Positions 63,677-64,000 of a DNA stretch of 64,000 bases are shown in pieces. The notes under the pieces are model-generated. The model did not search any database, was not told the origin of the DNA, and saw only the letters and a program-made list of their open reading frames with translations. Numbering within the stretch: position 1 is the stretch's first letter; each line of letters opens with the position of its first letter. Position numbers and translations under genes: made by a program. This stretch comes from Elysia chlorotica (Eukaryota; Mollusca; Gastropoda; Plakobranchidae), in NCBI GenBank assembly GCA_003991915.1, contig RQTK01000935.1:1-64000 (forward strand), written 5' to 3'.

Positions 63677-64000
63677 GTAGAGTACCTATTGAAAACAAAC
63701 AGTGCTTCTCCTGCTTGTCTTCTCAATTACAGTGGAACACACTTTAACCGAAAATATATTGAAATCATAGCGGTTTTCCTTCTTTTTCCCTGTTATGAAA
63801 CCTATGGTAAACTGAAATTGTCGGCTAGCATACTTTTGCTAAACCTAATGGAAATTACTGACTTCATCTCACTGGCTGGTAGCGTTTTTTGAAAAAAATC
63901 GGCTCATTCTGACACACCTTTCCCTTCCTTATGCAATGCAGTCAATCGTGAGTCATCAAATCTACGACTAATTTGTGTAATTAATTGCTACAGAAATCCT

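Overview
The window is eukaryotic, AT-rich, spliced DNA, most likely from a mollusc and probably a gastropod. The evidence is GT-AG introns, long (GA)n, (AAT)n and poly-C tracts, tRNA-derived SINEs with intact target-site duplications, and many decayed non-LTR retrotransposon reverse transcriptases. The phylum is an inference from this repeat content, not a match to a named species. One assembly gap of 531 N lies at 18816-19346.

Three spliced protein genes were reconstructed by hand. (1) TXNDC9, + strand, 2549-4000, is complete in two coding exons (220 aa). (2) DDX11/ChlR1, an iron-sulfur XPD-family DNA helicase, is on the - strand from 50241 down to 9518. All 25 coding exons keep frame through GT-AG junctions, sum to 2640 nt (879 aa plus stop), and carry Walker A, four candidate Fe-S cysteines, a DEAH box and motifs V/VI. 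Its intron 19 is about 18.7 kb and holds most of the repeats in the window. (3) The 5' part of a coiled-coil gene, + strand, 53999-63676, resembling CCDC158 and running off the right edge. DDX11 and this gene are head to head, about 3.7 kb apart.

Layout: 1-1400 is a TCTAGA-rich flank followed by a cluster of short repeats with an NRF1-like site, probably the promoter side of TXNDC9. 4.8-8.5 kb holds a SINE with perfect target-site duplications, a pair of direct repeats and a LINE remnant. 9.5-50.2 kb is DDX11. 50.8-53.5 kb, between DDX11 and the coiled-coil gene, holds a small acidic ORF of unknown status, a Harbinger-like element containing a 40-bp SINE fragment, and a second inverted-repeat transposon almost touching it. 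54-64 kb is the coiled-coil gene with a 6.4-kb first intron.

The genes do not form a pathway. TXNDC9 is a cytosolic chaperonin co-factor and DDX11 is a nuclear cohesion/replication helicase. I see no CRISPR, operon or unknown multi-gene system. The main interest is in nested mobile elements whose insertion junctions are still readable, and in the complete DDX11 gene model.
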